Shown piece after piece: positions 37,475-45,094 of a stretch of 64,000 nt of DNA. The stretch lies in contig CAZSZO010000003.1 of NCBI GenBank assembly GCA_964611125.1, forward strand, positions 62,001-126,000, read 5' to 3'. The first letter of the stretch is position 1, and every line of letters begins with the position of its first letter. This DNA comes from JAEUIX01 sp964611125. GTDB taxonomy: Bacteria > Planctomycetota > Phycisphaerae > Phycisphaerales > UBA1924. The notes under the pieces are model-generated. The model was not told where the DNA came from. It worked only from the letters and a program-made list of their open reading frames with translations, and searched no databases. The translations under genes and the position numbers were made by a program.

Positions 37475-38830
37475 TCAGCGGGGCAGCCGGGCCTCGGCCG
37501 CCCGGGCGTGGGCCTCGAGCCCTTCCAGGCGGGCCAGCGCGGCGGTGTCGCGCAGCACGCTGGCGGCGACGGGCCCCGCCGCGTGGGCGACGAAGGTGCG
37601 CACCCGGCAGAAGCTGAAAACCGAGAGCCCGGCGGAGAATCGGGCCGCGCGCCCCGTGGGCAGCGTGTGGTTGGGGCCGATGCCGTAGTCGCCCAGGACC
37701 TCCGCGGCCTGGGCGCCCAGGAACACGCCGCCCGCGCTGCTGATGTGGCGGGCCAGGCCTTCGGGGTCGCGCGTCAGGATCTGCAGGTGCTCGGGGGCGA
37801 CGGCGTCAGCCAGCGCGATGAGGCCGGGCTCATCGGCCACGATCGCGGCGAAGCCCCCCGCGAGCGAGCGGCGGGCAATGGCGGCAGTCGGCAGGTCGGC
37901 CAGCCGGGCTGCGAGGCGGGCCTCGACCCGGTCGGGGAGGGTGGGGTCGGTGGTTGCGAACATGGGGCGGGCGTCGGTGTCGTGCTCGGCCTGAGCAAGC
38001 AGGTCGGCAGCGATGAGTTCGGGGTCGCCTGAGTCGTCGGCGAGGATCAGCAGCTCCGACGGGCCGGCGATGAGGTCGACCCCCACACGCCCGAAGAGGA
38101 GCCGCTTGGCGGCGGTGACATAGCGATTTCCCGGGCCGGCGAGCAGATCGACGGGGGCCAGGCCCAACCCGCCACCCCCCCCACCCCCCGCACCCCCCGC
38201 GCCCCTCCCACTCCCCTCACCCACCCCCCCAATTCCCAAAGCGAGCGCGGCGAGCGCGTGCGCGCCGCCGCACAGGAGCAGGGCGTCGGCCCCGGCGATC
38301 GACGCGGCCGCCAGCAGCGCCGGGTGGTCTGCAGGAGTCGCCACGATCACCCGCCGACAGCCCGCGACCCGGGCGGGAATGACGGTCATGAACACCGACG
38401 ACGGCAGAGGAAAGCGGCCGCCCGGGGCGTAGCAGCCGACGCTGTCGACGGGGATAACGGTGTGGCCAACGCGCACGCCGGTGGGCGGGGCGCCGGGGGC
38501 GGCGAATGCGGGCATGTCGAGGTCGGAGAGGGACGCCCGCTGGGCCCGGGCGAAGTCGCCGATGCGCTGGGCGGCCCGCTCGAGGGCGGCTCGGTCGGCC
38601 TGGGGAAGCGATTCGTGGGCGGCCCGGAGCGCCGGGGGCTCGAGCAGCAGGGGCTGGGTCCGCGGGCGGCCGTCGAACTGAGCGCGCAGGTCGAGGAGCG
38701 CCGGGAGGCCGCCGTCCTGGACCTGCTTGATGATCGCGGCGGCCGCGGCGAGGGCTTCGTCATCTGGCGTGAACGCGGGTGGGCGCGCGGCGACGGCGGC
38801 GGAGACCAGTGGGAGCAGGCGAGGGGTCAC
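37475..38830 (-). CDS. hisD: Histidinol dehydrogenase
   Basis: A 451-residue protein starting at GTG 38830, which overlaps the TGA of the gene before it (GTGA). It oxidises histidinol to histidine with NAD and zinc in the last two steps of the pathway. Motifs include PVDSVGCYAPGGRFPLPSSV, LLAGPGNRYVTAAK, IAGPSELLILADD, LLAQAEHDTDA, VAPEHLQIL and GIGPNHTLPTGRAARFSAGL. A Gly-rich insert of about 20 residues (encoded at 38165-38235 by runs of C) sits between ALALG and PVDLLAGPGN, where other HisD proteins have only a short loop. Catalytic His and Glu positions are intact, so it should be active. Last histidine gene of the operon. Confidence 0.95.
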   Translation of the reverse strand: MTPRLLPLVSAAVAARPPAFTPDDEALAAAAAIIKQVQDGGLPALLDLRAQFDGRPRTQPLLLEPPALRAAHESLPQADRAALERAAQRIGDFARAQRASLSDLDMPAFAAPGAPPTGVRVGHTVIPVDSVGCYAPGGRFPLPSSVFMTVIPARVAGCRRVIVATPADHPALLAAASIAGADALLLCGGAHALAALALGIGGVGEGSGRGAGGAGGGGGGGLGLAPVDLLAGPGNRYVTAAKRLLFGRVGVDLIAGPSELLILADDSGDPELIAADLLAQAEHDTDARPMFATTDPTLPDRVEARLAARLADLPTAAIARRSLAGGFAAIVADEPGLIALADAVAPEHLQILTRDPEGLARHISSAGGVFLGAQAAEVLGDYGIGPNHTLPTGRAARFSAGLSVFSFCRVRTFVAHAAGPVAASVLRDTAALARLEGLEAHARAAEARLPR

Positions 38831-40134
38831 GACGGGGCTCCGGGCTGGATGGGTGGCGGGAGAGACGGGATGGCGGCGGGCTTGGCGTCGCCCGGGCGGC
38901 GCGTGAGCCGAAGGGCCCGCCGGTCGAGTTCGGCCTCGACGGCGGCGAGCGAGGCCCCGGCGGCGATGAGCTTGGTGAGGGTGAAAAACAGCACATCCGC
39001 CGCCTCGCGGGCTGCTTCGTCGGGGGCGCCAGCGTGGGCGAGCTCGCCGGCCTCCTCAACCAGCTTGGCGGTGAGCAGCGCGGGATCGGCCAGGAGGCGC
39101 GCGGCGTAGGAACCGGGGGTCGGGTCGGCGGCCCGCTGGCGCAGCGTCTGCTCCAGGGCGGCCAGGCCGCGGGCGGGGCCGAAGCAGGTGCGGGCGCCGG
39201 TGTGGCAGAATCCGGGGCCGGACTGGCGGACGGTGAAGCGCAGCGTGTCGCGATCGCAATCGAGGTCGACCCGCAGGAGTTGCTGCTCGGCGCCGGAGGA
39301 TTCGCCCTTGCGCCACAGCCGGCCGCGCGAGCGCGACCAGTAGACGCCCTTGCGGGTCGAGATGGCCTCGGCCAGGGAGACGGACGAAGAGTAGGCGAGC
39401 CCAAGGGCGGCGCCGCCTTCGTCGCAGACCACGGTTGGGAACAGACCGTCCGGACGGTCGGTCCGGAGGCACGCGGCGGTGCAGCCAGCCAGGGTCACAA
39501 CGCCCCGGTACAGGGCCATGCCGACCTGGGCATCGGCCCCCAGGCGGTCGGCGAGGGCGACGTCGGCATCGGTGGCGACGCCCCCGGCGATGGTGAGGCG
39601 GGCATCGCCGGCGAGGGCCGCGAGGGCGGCGATCCGTTCGGCGGGGAGGCCCGTCATCCGGCCCTCGCGCTCGACCAGGGTCACCAGGAAGCCGCCGACG
39701 TGGGGGCGGAGTTGCGGGATGACGTCCTCGACGCGCCGGCCGGTGGCGTGGCGCCAGCCTGCGACGACGACCTCGCCGTCGCGGGCGTCGATGGCGGCGA
39801 TGACGCGCTCGCGCGGCAGGCGGGCCAGCAGGTCGGGCCGGGCGGCGGTGCCGAGGATGATGCGGGCGGCGCCGGCGTCGAGCCAACGCACGGCGGTTTC
39901 ATAATCGCGGATGCCGCCGCCGACCCGGCAGGGCGCCGCGCGGACAAGTTGCCGGATGAGGGCCTGGTTATCGCCTTCGCCTTTGGCCGCGTCGAGGTCG
40001 ATCACGGCGACCTCGCCGACGACGCTGAATCGCTCGAGCAGCGGGAAGGGGTCGCCGGCGTCGATCTCGAGCCGCTCGCCGCCGACGAGCTGCACGGTGC
40101 GGCCGCCCATGAGGTCGATCGAGGGGATGATCAC
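38827..40134 (-). CDS. hisA/hisI/hisE: Three-domain HisA-HisI-HisE fusion
   Basis: A single 435-residue frame joins three histidine enzymes. Residues 1-222 are HisA (isomerase, TIM barrel) with catalytic Asp 7 (IPSIDLMGG) and Asp 116 (AAIDARDG), plus IAGGVATDADV and GMALYRG. Residues 229-320 are HisI (phosphoribosyl-AMP cyclohydrolase) with VDLDCDRD (Asp 290, 292, 294; Cys 293) and GPGFCHTGARTCF (Cys 310, 317) for zinc and magnesium. Residues 326-410 are HisE (phosphoribosyl-ATP pyrophosphatase) with AKLVEEAGELA and EAADVLFF. Together these cover three consecutive steps, PR-ATP to PRFAR. HisIE fusion is common, but HisA at the front is unusual. The stop overlaps hisD and the start overlaps hisF. 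The tail after 411 is Pro-rich. Confidence 0.93.
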   Translation of the reverse strand: MIIPSIDLMGGRTVQLVGGERLEIDAGDPFPLLERFSVVGEVAVIDLDAAKGEGDNQALIRQLVRAAPCRVGGGIRDYETAVRWLDAGAARIILGTAARPDLLARLPRERVIAAIDARDGEVVVAGWRHATGRRVEDVIPQLRPHVGGFLVTLVEREGRMTGLPAERIAALAALAGDARLTIAGGVATDADVALADRLGADAQVGMALYRGVVTLAGCTAACLRTDRPDGLFPTVVCDEGGAALGLAYSSSVSLAEAISTRKGVYWSRSRGRLWRKGESSGAEQQLLRVDLDCDRDTLRFTVRQSGPGFCHTGARTCFGPARGLAALEQTLRQRAADPTPGSYAARLLADPALLTAKLVEEAGELAHAGAPDEAAREAADVLFFTLTKLIAAGASLAAVEAELDRRALRLTRRPGDAKPAAIPSLPPPIQPGAPS

Positions 40135-40904
40135 GCGATGAACTCCTGGGGTGGACGGACCGGGACGCCGAGGGCGAGCAACTCGCGCTTGACGGCGTCG
40201 ACGGTGGTGTCGGCGTCGTGGAAGATGGACGCGGCGAGGGCCGCGTCGGCGCCGGCGGCGAAGGCCTGAGCCATGTGCGCGGCGGAATCGGCCCCGCCGG
40301 AGGCGATGACGGGCACGCCCACGGCGGAGCTGACGGCGCTGAGCAGCGGCAGGTCGTAGCCCGACCGGGCGCCGTCGCGATCAAAGCTTGTGAGGAGCAC
40401 CTCGCCGATGCCCAGGGCCTCCGCCTGGCGGGCCCAGGCGGTGACGCTCAGGTCGCGCCGGCGGCGGCCGGCGTGCGTGACGACGACCCAGGCGCCCTCG
40501 CCCGCGGATGCGGCGTCGATGGCCAGGACGGTGCACTGGCGACCGAACTCGCCCGAGAGGCGGGCGATGAGGCCCGGATCCTCCACGGCGGCGGTGTTGA
40601 CGCTGACCTTGTCGGCCCCGGCCTGGAGGGCGGCGCGGGCGTCATCGACCGAGCGGATGCCCCCGCCCACCGTGAGGGGAACATCGAGCACGCGCCGGAC
40701 GGCCCGGATGGTCGCCAGCATGGCGAGGCGGCCTTCGAGCGTGGCGGTGACATCGAGGATGACCAGCTCATCGGCGCCCTGACGGGCGTAGGCGTGGGCG
40801 AGCTCGGCGGGGTCGCCGGCGTCGCGCAGGTTGGCGAACTGCACGCCCTTGACGACACGCCCGTCGCGGACATCGAGGCACGGGATGACGCGGCGGGTCA
40901 GCAT
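40131..40904 (-). CDS. hisF: Imidazole glycerol phosphate synthase cyclase subunit
   Basis: A 257-residue TIM barrel of normal length, starting MLTRRVIPCLDVRDGRVVKG with catalytic Asp 11. The second catalytic Asp is in VLAIDAASAGEG. ADELVILDVTAT, VGGGIRSVDDARAAL, SVNTAAVEDP and a C-terminal ALAASIFH also match the family. HisF uses ammonia passed from HisH to convert PRFAR to imidazole glycerol phosphate and AICAR. The stop overlaps the following fusion gene by four bases, and the start overlaps hisH by seven. Confidence 0.96.
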   Translation of the reverse strand: MLTRRVIPCLDVRDGRVVKGVQFANLRDAGDPAELAHAYARQGADELVILDVTATLEGRLAMLATIRAVRRVLDVPLTVGGGIRSVDDARAALQAGADKVSVNTAAVEDPGLIARLSGEFGRQCTVLAIDAASAGEGAWVVVTHAGRRRRDLSVTAWARQAEALGIGEVLLTSFDRDGARSGYDLPLLSAVSSAVGVPVIASGGADSAAHMAQAFAAGADAALAASIFHDADTTVDAVKRELLALGVPVRPPQEFIA

Positions 40905-41548
40905 GCGGGCGCCTCCGCCACGGCGAGCCAGCGCCCGAGCAGCGCGGCGCCCCAGGCGCCAGAAAGCTCGGGGTGGAACTGGCAGGCCAGCTGGGGGCCG
41001 CGCTCGAGGGCGGCGATGAAGGGGCCGCCGTAGTGGGCCGTCGCGGCGAGCCAGCCGGGCGGACCTTGCCTGCCGGGCTGAGGCGCCAGCGGCAGGGCGA
41101 AGGTGTTGGCGAAGTACGCGAAGCCGGGACGGATGAGGCTGGCGCCGGGCGGAGGCTCGACGGCGTTCCAGCCCATTTGCGGGGAACGGGGGCCGCCCAG
41201 GCGGGTGACCGCGCCGGGGAGCACCGCGAGGCCAGCGACGCCGGGGCTCTCCTGGCTGGCGGCGGCAAGGAGCTGGAGCCCGAGGCAGATGGCCAGCAGG
41301 GGGCGGCCGGCACGGAGGCGTTCGATGAGCGGCTCAACGAGCCCGGCGCGGGTGAGCGCATCCATGCCCGGACCGAAGGCCCCGACCCCCGGCAACACGA
41401 GCACCGGGGCGCGGGCGATGTCGCGCGGGTCGGCGGTGAGGCGCGGGGCGCGGCCCAGGCGCTCGAAGGCGGCGCACACCGAGGCGGTGTTGGCGACGCC
41501 GGTGGCGATGATCGCGACCTCGGCCTGGTCAGGCGGTCGCGGGGTCAC
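40898..41548 (-). CDS. hisH: Imidazole glycerol phosphate synthase glutamine amidotransferase subunit
   Basis: The GTG at 41548 overlaps the hisB stop (GTGA) and follows an AAGGGGG site, giving 216 residues, the normal size. The class I amidotransferase triad is present: nucleophile Cys in AICLGLQLL, and His and Glu in CQFHPELSG. PGVGAFGPGMDAL and MGWNAV also match. The N-terminal motif is slightly off consensus (ATGVANTASV instead of DYG.GN..SV). HisH releases ammonia from glutamine for HisF. The open frame running upstream to 41737 is antisense-like and not used. Confidence 0.93.
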   Translation of the reverse strand: MTPRPPDQAEVAIIATGVANTASVCAAFERLGRAPRLTADPRDIARAPVLVLPGVGAFGPGMDALTRAGLVEPLIERLRAGRPLLAICLGLQLLAAASQESPGVAGLAVLPGAVTRLGGPRSPQMGWNAVEPPPGASLIRPGFAYFANTFALPLAPQPGRQGPPGWLAATAHYGGPFIAALERGPQLACQFHPELSGAWGAALLGRWLAVAEAPAC

Positions 41549-42192
41549 AGGACCCCCTTGGTGCTGGGAACGTCGGCGCGGCCGTCGCGGGCGATGGCCC
41601 GGCGGAGGGCGAGGGCCAGGGCCTTGGACGCCGCCTCGGCGCGATGGTGGTCGTTGGAACCGCGGAGCACATCGATGTGCAGAGTGGCCCGCAGGGCGGT
41701 GGCGAGGGAACTGAAGAAGTGCGCGATGTTCTCGCACGCGACAGTCCCGAGCATCTCGCGGGTGAGGCCGAGGTCGATCCAGGCGCCCGGGCGGCCGGAG
41801 AGGTCGATGACGGCGCGGGCGAGGGCCTCGTCGAGAGGGGCGTAGGCGGAGCCGAAGCGGGCGACGCCGCGGCGGTCGGCCAGGGCTTGATCGAGGGCCT
41901 GCCCGAGGGCGATGCCGCAGTCTTCGACGGTGTGGTGGTCGTCGATGTGCAGGTCGCCCTGCGCTGAGAGCTTGAGATCAAGCCGGGCGTGACGGGCGAG
42001 GGCGTCGAGCAGGTGATCGAGGAACGGCAGGCCGGTGGCGAGGGTGGTCTGCCCGGCGCCATCGAGACTCACCTCGACAGTGATGTGGGTTTCACGGGTG
42101 CGGCGCTCCAAGCGGGCGGTGCGCGGGCCGAGCGATGCCGCGGCGGGGGTGTTGGGCGTGGGGGCGGAGGAGATGGTGGTTGGGGTGTTCAT
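41545..42192 (-). CDS. hisB: Imidazoleglycerol-phosphate dehydratase
   Basis: A 215-residue monofunctional HisB without a phosphatase domain. The metal-binding signatures are clear: FLDHLLDALARHA, then DLHIDDHHTVEDCGIALGQA, and RGSNDHHRAEAASKALALAL near the end. It removes water from imidazole glycerol phosphate to give imidazole acetol phosphate. The ATG at 42192 overlaps the hisC stop by four bases (ATGA). The first 25 residues are not conserved. Confidence 0.96.
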   Translation of the reverse strand: MNTPTTISSAPTPNTPAAASLGPRTARLERRTRETHITVEVSLDGAGQTTLATGLPFLDHLLDALARHARLDLKLSAQGDLHIDDHHTVEDCGIALGQALDQALADRRGVARFGSAYAPLDEALARAVIDLSGRPGAWIDLGLTREMLGTVACENIAHFFSSLATALRATLHIDVLRGSNDHHRAEAASKALALALRRAIARDGRADVPSTKGVL

Positions 42193-43718
42193 GGGAGCAC
42201 GCTCTGCAAGGCTTCGAGGCGATCGATGACGCGCGCGAACCCGGACCGCAGGAGCTCGCGGGAGAGGCCGTCGCCGGCGGGCGCGAGGGCGATGGGGACG
42301 AAGTTGGCCGATCGGGCGAGGCGGCGCGATTCGGGGCGGGCGCCGATCAGCCAGCCAGCCCCGCCCGGCTCGCGACTGAACTCCTCGGGGCTGATGGCGC
42401 GGGCTGGGCGCCCGGGCGCGAGGACTTGGAGGACTCCGGCAAGCTCCGCGGCGGGCCGGCGGGAGAGCACCTTGACCTCCATGGTGGCGGGCGGCAGGCC
42501 AAGACGGGCCGCCGCGGCGGCGTCCTGCGCCGTCAGAGCGGCGGGCGATGCGAACCCCGGGAGGGAATCGAGGTCGATGACCAGGGCGCGCGGCGCGAGG
42601 GTTGACCGGAGAGCCGCGGTCAGGCGGGCCATGTCGCCGGCGTCGGCCGGGCAGGTGATCCGGACGGCGTCCTCCAAGAGTGGGCGGCCCGGGAAGATGC
42701 GGACAGCGATCCCGAGGCCGGCCAGGGCGTCGCGGAGCCAGATGGACCGTTCCGGGTTGCCCGCGCGGGCGAAGGCGAAGTTGCCCTGCGAATCCCCGGC
42801 TGGCGCCCCGAGGGTGGTCAGCAGCGATTCGAGCTCGATCCGCTCGGCCCGCACCTGGACGACTCCGGCGGCGAAGTCCTCGCCTGGGGTCTTCAGGCGG
42901 TGGTAGGCGGCGGCGAGGGAGGGGGTGGCGACCGCGTAGGGGCCGCCCTGGGCGCGCAGGCGGTCGATGATCGCCGCGGGACCGACGGCGTAGCCGACGC
43001 GCAGCCCGGCGAGGCCCCAGGCCTTGGAGAGGGTGCGGATGACGACGACGTTGGGGATGGCGGCGATCAGTCGGGTAGGGTCGCCGTCGGCGAACTCGAT
43101 ATAGGCCAGATCGACCATGAGGAGCACACCGGCCCGCTCGCTGACGAGTGCCGCGGCCTGGAGGTCGGGGAGGCGGACGGCGAGGCCGGTGGGGTTGTTG
43201 GGGGTGACAATGGCCGCGAGGCGCACCTCGCTGGAGCGGAGCTGATCGAGGAAGGCCTGAATCGGGAAATCACCGGTGGTCCATTCGACCGACCGGACGG
43301 TCGCACCGGCCATGTTGATGGCGCGCGGGATCATCTCAAAGGTTGGCGCGTGGACGAGGCCGACATCGCCCGGCCGGAGGGCGGCCCGGCAGACGCGGTC
43401 GATGGCGTCGTCGCCCCCGGCGGTCACCAGCACGCAGGCCGGGTCAACTTCAAGGCGCTGGGCCAGGAGCCGCTCGAGGGCCGCGGCGGAGGGGTAGCGG
43501 CGGAGATCTTCGCAGGTGACGCGGGCCAGGGCCTCGGCGGTGATCACGGGCGATCTGGGGCCCTCGTTCGCGTCGAGGCTGAGGTCGGTGGGCTGGATGG
43601 CTCGGGCCGGCGCATACGCCCCGGCGCCCGGGGGGAGGGGCGGCAGAAGCGGCCGGAGCCGCTGCGCGGGGGCGCGGGATGGGGGAAGCGGTGGTGGGGG
43701 AGGATTGGCAGGGCTCAT
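42189..43718 (-). CDS. hisC: Histidinol-phosphate aminotransferase with HAD-like tail
   Basis: The ATG at 43718 (ATGA overlap with hisG) gives 509 residues, about 150 more than a normal HisC. Residues 40-375 are a class II-like PLP aminotransferase: SLDANEGP, VTAGGDDAIDRV, TPNNPTGLAV and RTLSKAWGLAGLRVGY with the PLP lysine. Residues 378-509 start ALVIDLDSLPGF, like HAD motif I, and later GWLIGARPESRRLARSANFV resembles HAD motif III with the usual Asp lost (GARPES instead of GDxxxD). The tail may be a decayed phosphatase. Histidinol phosphatase is otherwise missing from the operon. The first 30 residues are Pro-rich. Confidence 0.9.
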   Translation of the reverse strand: MSPANPPPPPLPPSRAPAQRLRPLLPPLPPGAGAYAPARAIQPTDLSLDANEGPRSPVITAEALARVTCEDLRRYPSAAALERLLAQRLEVDPACVLVTAGGDDAIDRVCRAALRPGDVGLVHAPTFEMIPRAINMAGATVRSVEWTTGDFPIQAFLDQLRSSEVRLAAIVTPNNPTGLAVRLPDLQAAALVSERAGVLLMVDLAYIEFADGDPTRLIAAIPNVVVIRTLSKAWGLAGLRVGYAVGPAAIIDRLRAQGGPYAVATPSLAAAYHRLKTPGEDFAAGVVQVRAERIELESLLTTLGAPAGDSQGNFAFARAGNPERSIWLRDALAGLGIAVRIFPGRPLLEDAVRITCPADAGDMARLTAALRSTLAPRALVIDLDSLPGFASPAALTAQDAAAAARLGLPPATMEVKVLSRRPAAELAGVLQVLAPGRPARAISPEEFSREPGGAGWLIGARPESRRLARSANFVPIALAPAGDGLSRELLRSGFARVIDRLEALQSVLP

Positions 43719-44590
43719 GGGATGATCTGCCCCGGGTTGGAAACGACGATGTCGGAGCCGCCGGCGGCGCGGATGCGGGGGATGACTTCGGCGAGGCTGG
43801 CCCGCGGCGCGGCGACGCGGATGGCGAAGCCGGCCCCGGCATGCAGGGTGGAGACGGTCGGCTCGCGCATGCACGGGAGGACGGCGATGACCTGCTCAAG
43901 CAGGCCGGCGGGGACGTTGAGATCGATCATCACGCGCTGGCGGGCGTCGAGGACGGAGCGGCAGAGCATGGCGATGGTCTCGATGCGGGCGCGCTTGCCA
44001 GGGTCGCGCATCGCCGCGGTCGAGGCGTAGAGGCGCGTGGAGGAGCGCATGACCTCGTCGATGATGCGCAGGCCGTTGGCGACCAGCGTGGCGCCGGTGG
44101 CGGTGTTGTCGACGATGCAGTCGGCGTCCTCGGGGGGGAACACTTCGGTGGCGCCATAGGTGTGGAGGAGCGTGGCGGTGAGGCCCTTGCGGGCGATCCA
44201 GTCCTGAGTGAGGCGGCGGTACTCGCTGGCGACGACGAGGGGGCGGTCGGGGAGGCGGCCATCGCGGAGAATCGACTCGGGCGCCGCGGCGACGATGCGC
44301 ACGCCGTCGAGCCCGGTGTCGAGCAGCTCGACGAGTTCGGCGCCGGTCTCACCGACCCAGTCGGCGCCGGCGAAGCCGAGGTCGCGGGCGCCGACGGCGA
44401 GCATGCTGACGACGTTCTGCGGCTTGAGAATCTTGCAATCAACGCCTGGCAGGGAGACCTGCGGGCGGTATTCGCGGGCCCCGGCGGAGAGGCGGATGCC
44501 GGCGGCGGCGAGGAGATCCACGACGCCATGCTGCATCCGCCCCTTGGGGACGGCCAGGCGGAGGACTTCGTTGGTGGTGCTGGGGGCCAT
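43715..44590 (-). CDS. hisG: ATP phosphoribosyltransferase, long form
   Basis: The ATG at 44590 follows GGAG at good spacing and gives 291 residues, the long form with its own C-terminal regulatory domain, so HisZ is not needed. LRLAVPKGRM, ARDLGFAGADWVGE and CIVDNTATGATLVANGLRII are typical. The C-terminal domain after about 210 contains VPAGLLEQVIAVLPCMREPT, which matches the histidine-binding region. It commits ATP and PRPP to histidine synthesis and is usually feedback-inhibited by histidine. It is the first structural gene after the attenuator at 44643-44763. Confidence 0.95.
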   Translation of the reverse strand: MAPSTTNEVLRLAVPKGRMQHGVVDLLAAAGIRLSAGAREYRPQVSLPGVDCKILKPQNVVSMLAVGARDLGFAGADWVGETGAELVELLDTGLDGVRIVAAAPESILRDGRLPDRPLVVASEYRRLTQDWIARKGLTATLLHTYGATEVFPPEDADCIVDNTATGATLVANGLRIIDEVMRSSTRLYASTAAMRDPGKRARIETIAMLCRSVLDARQRVMIDLNVPAGLLEQVIAVLPCMREPTVSTLHAGAGFAIRVAAPRASLAEVIPRIRAAGGSDIVVSNPGQIIP

Positions 44591-44633
44591 GTCGGTCTCC
44601 GGGGGTTGAGGCCCGAAGCCGGCGGCTCGCTGC

Positions 44634-44665
44634 AAAAGCGAAGACGCCGGCTTGGGGCCGGCGTC
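44634..44665 (-). terminator. his attenuator terminator hairpin
   Basis: On the minus strand GACGCCGGC (44665-44657) and GCCGGCGTC (44651-44643) pair over 9 bp around a five-base loop. The T-rich tract TTCGCTTTT follows (44642-44634). It lies 35 bases past the stop of the leader peptide and 44 bases before hisG, the place expected of an attenuator terminator. Confidence 0.85.
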
Positions 44666-44725
44666 GCGTGGATGGGTGGATGGTCTAACCGCCCGTCACG
44701 TCAACCGACCCACGTCTCGGCGTGG
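44655..44725 (-). promoter_or_regulatory. his attenuator: pause and antiterminator pairings
   Basis: Two mutually exclusive foldings can be drawn in the leader RNA. CCACG (44725-44721), over the last His codons, pairs with CGTGG (44714-44710). GGGTCGGT (44711-44704), at the Trp-Val-Gly codons, pairs over 8 bp (two G-U) with GCCGGCCC (44662-44655). The second pairing uses the 5' arm of the terminator, so a ribosome stalled on His codons would expose GGGTCGGT and block termination. Folding energies were not computed. Confidence 0.65.
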
Positions 44726-44763
44726 TGGTGATGGGCGTGATGATGAGCGGCGGCGAAAGGCAT
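44701..44763 (-). CDS. hisL: his operon leader peptide, 20 residues
   Basis: ATG at 44763 and TGA at 44703-44701 frame 20 codons. The peptide is MPFAAA, then HHHAHHHH, then AETWVG. Seven of eight consecutive codons are histidine (44745-44722), which is the signature of a histidine attenuation leader. An in-frame stop (TAA) lies four codons upstream, so this is the only start in frame. There is no Shine-Dalgarno sequence. The promoter -10 element ends nine bases before the ATG, so the transcript may be leaderless or nearly so. It is followed directly by the alternative RNA hairpins and by hisG. Confidence 0.9.
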   Translation of the reverse strand: MPFAAAHHHAHHHHAETWVG

Positions 44764-44771
44764 GGAGCATG

Positions 44772-44799
44772 ATTATGGCTGGGGGGGCCGGCGGGTCAA
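44772..44799 (-). promoter_or_regulatory. Sigma70-like promoter of the his operon
   Basis: On the minus strand TTGACC (44799-44794) and CATAAT (44777-44772) are separated by 16 bases. Both hexamers are one mismatch from consensus. In a region this GC-rich such a match is unlikely by chance, and it lies just upstream of the leader peptide. Confidence 0.85.
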
Positions 44800-45094
44800 G
44801 CGAAGGGGGCGGGGCGCCGAGCGCTGTGGCGGGCGTACGAGGCGCGCCAGCCCGTGAAGGGGGGCTGCGGGCGCCCGTGGGCGCACTGAGAAGCAAAATC
44901 GCGCAGAAGCCGCGCTTGCGCGCGAGCGCGCCGCGACGCGCAGATTCCGCCCGGTCTTGAAGTTGGGGAATCTCCTTGTGTTCGCGATCAAGCCCCCACC
45001 GGCGCTGACCGATTCGACAGCGGTTAGGGCGCTCGCGTTGTTGCGTGAGCCCTTCGGCCGTCAAGGTCAGTTGAAGAACGCTGGGGAATACTCC
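44800..45094. other. Intergenic region between his promoter and giant gene
   Basis: About 295 bases without a credible gene. The promoter of the giant gene should be here. A GCGCGCGAGCGCGC inverted repeat occurs near 44913-44930. GGGGA near 45083 precedes the ATG of the giant gene by 7 bases. I found no convincing -35/-10 pair on the plus strand. Confidence 0.35.

Noticed and set aside
43719..43874. Upstream extension of the hisC frame into hisG
   Set aside because: The extra residues are Arg/Pro-rich shadow sequence of hisG. The ATGA overlap marks the real start.
44773..44991. Small minus-strand open frame upstream of the his leader (72 codons)
   Set aside because: TTG start, Arg/Pro-rich translation, and it spans the strong his promoter.
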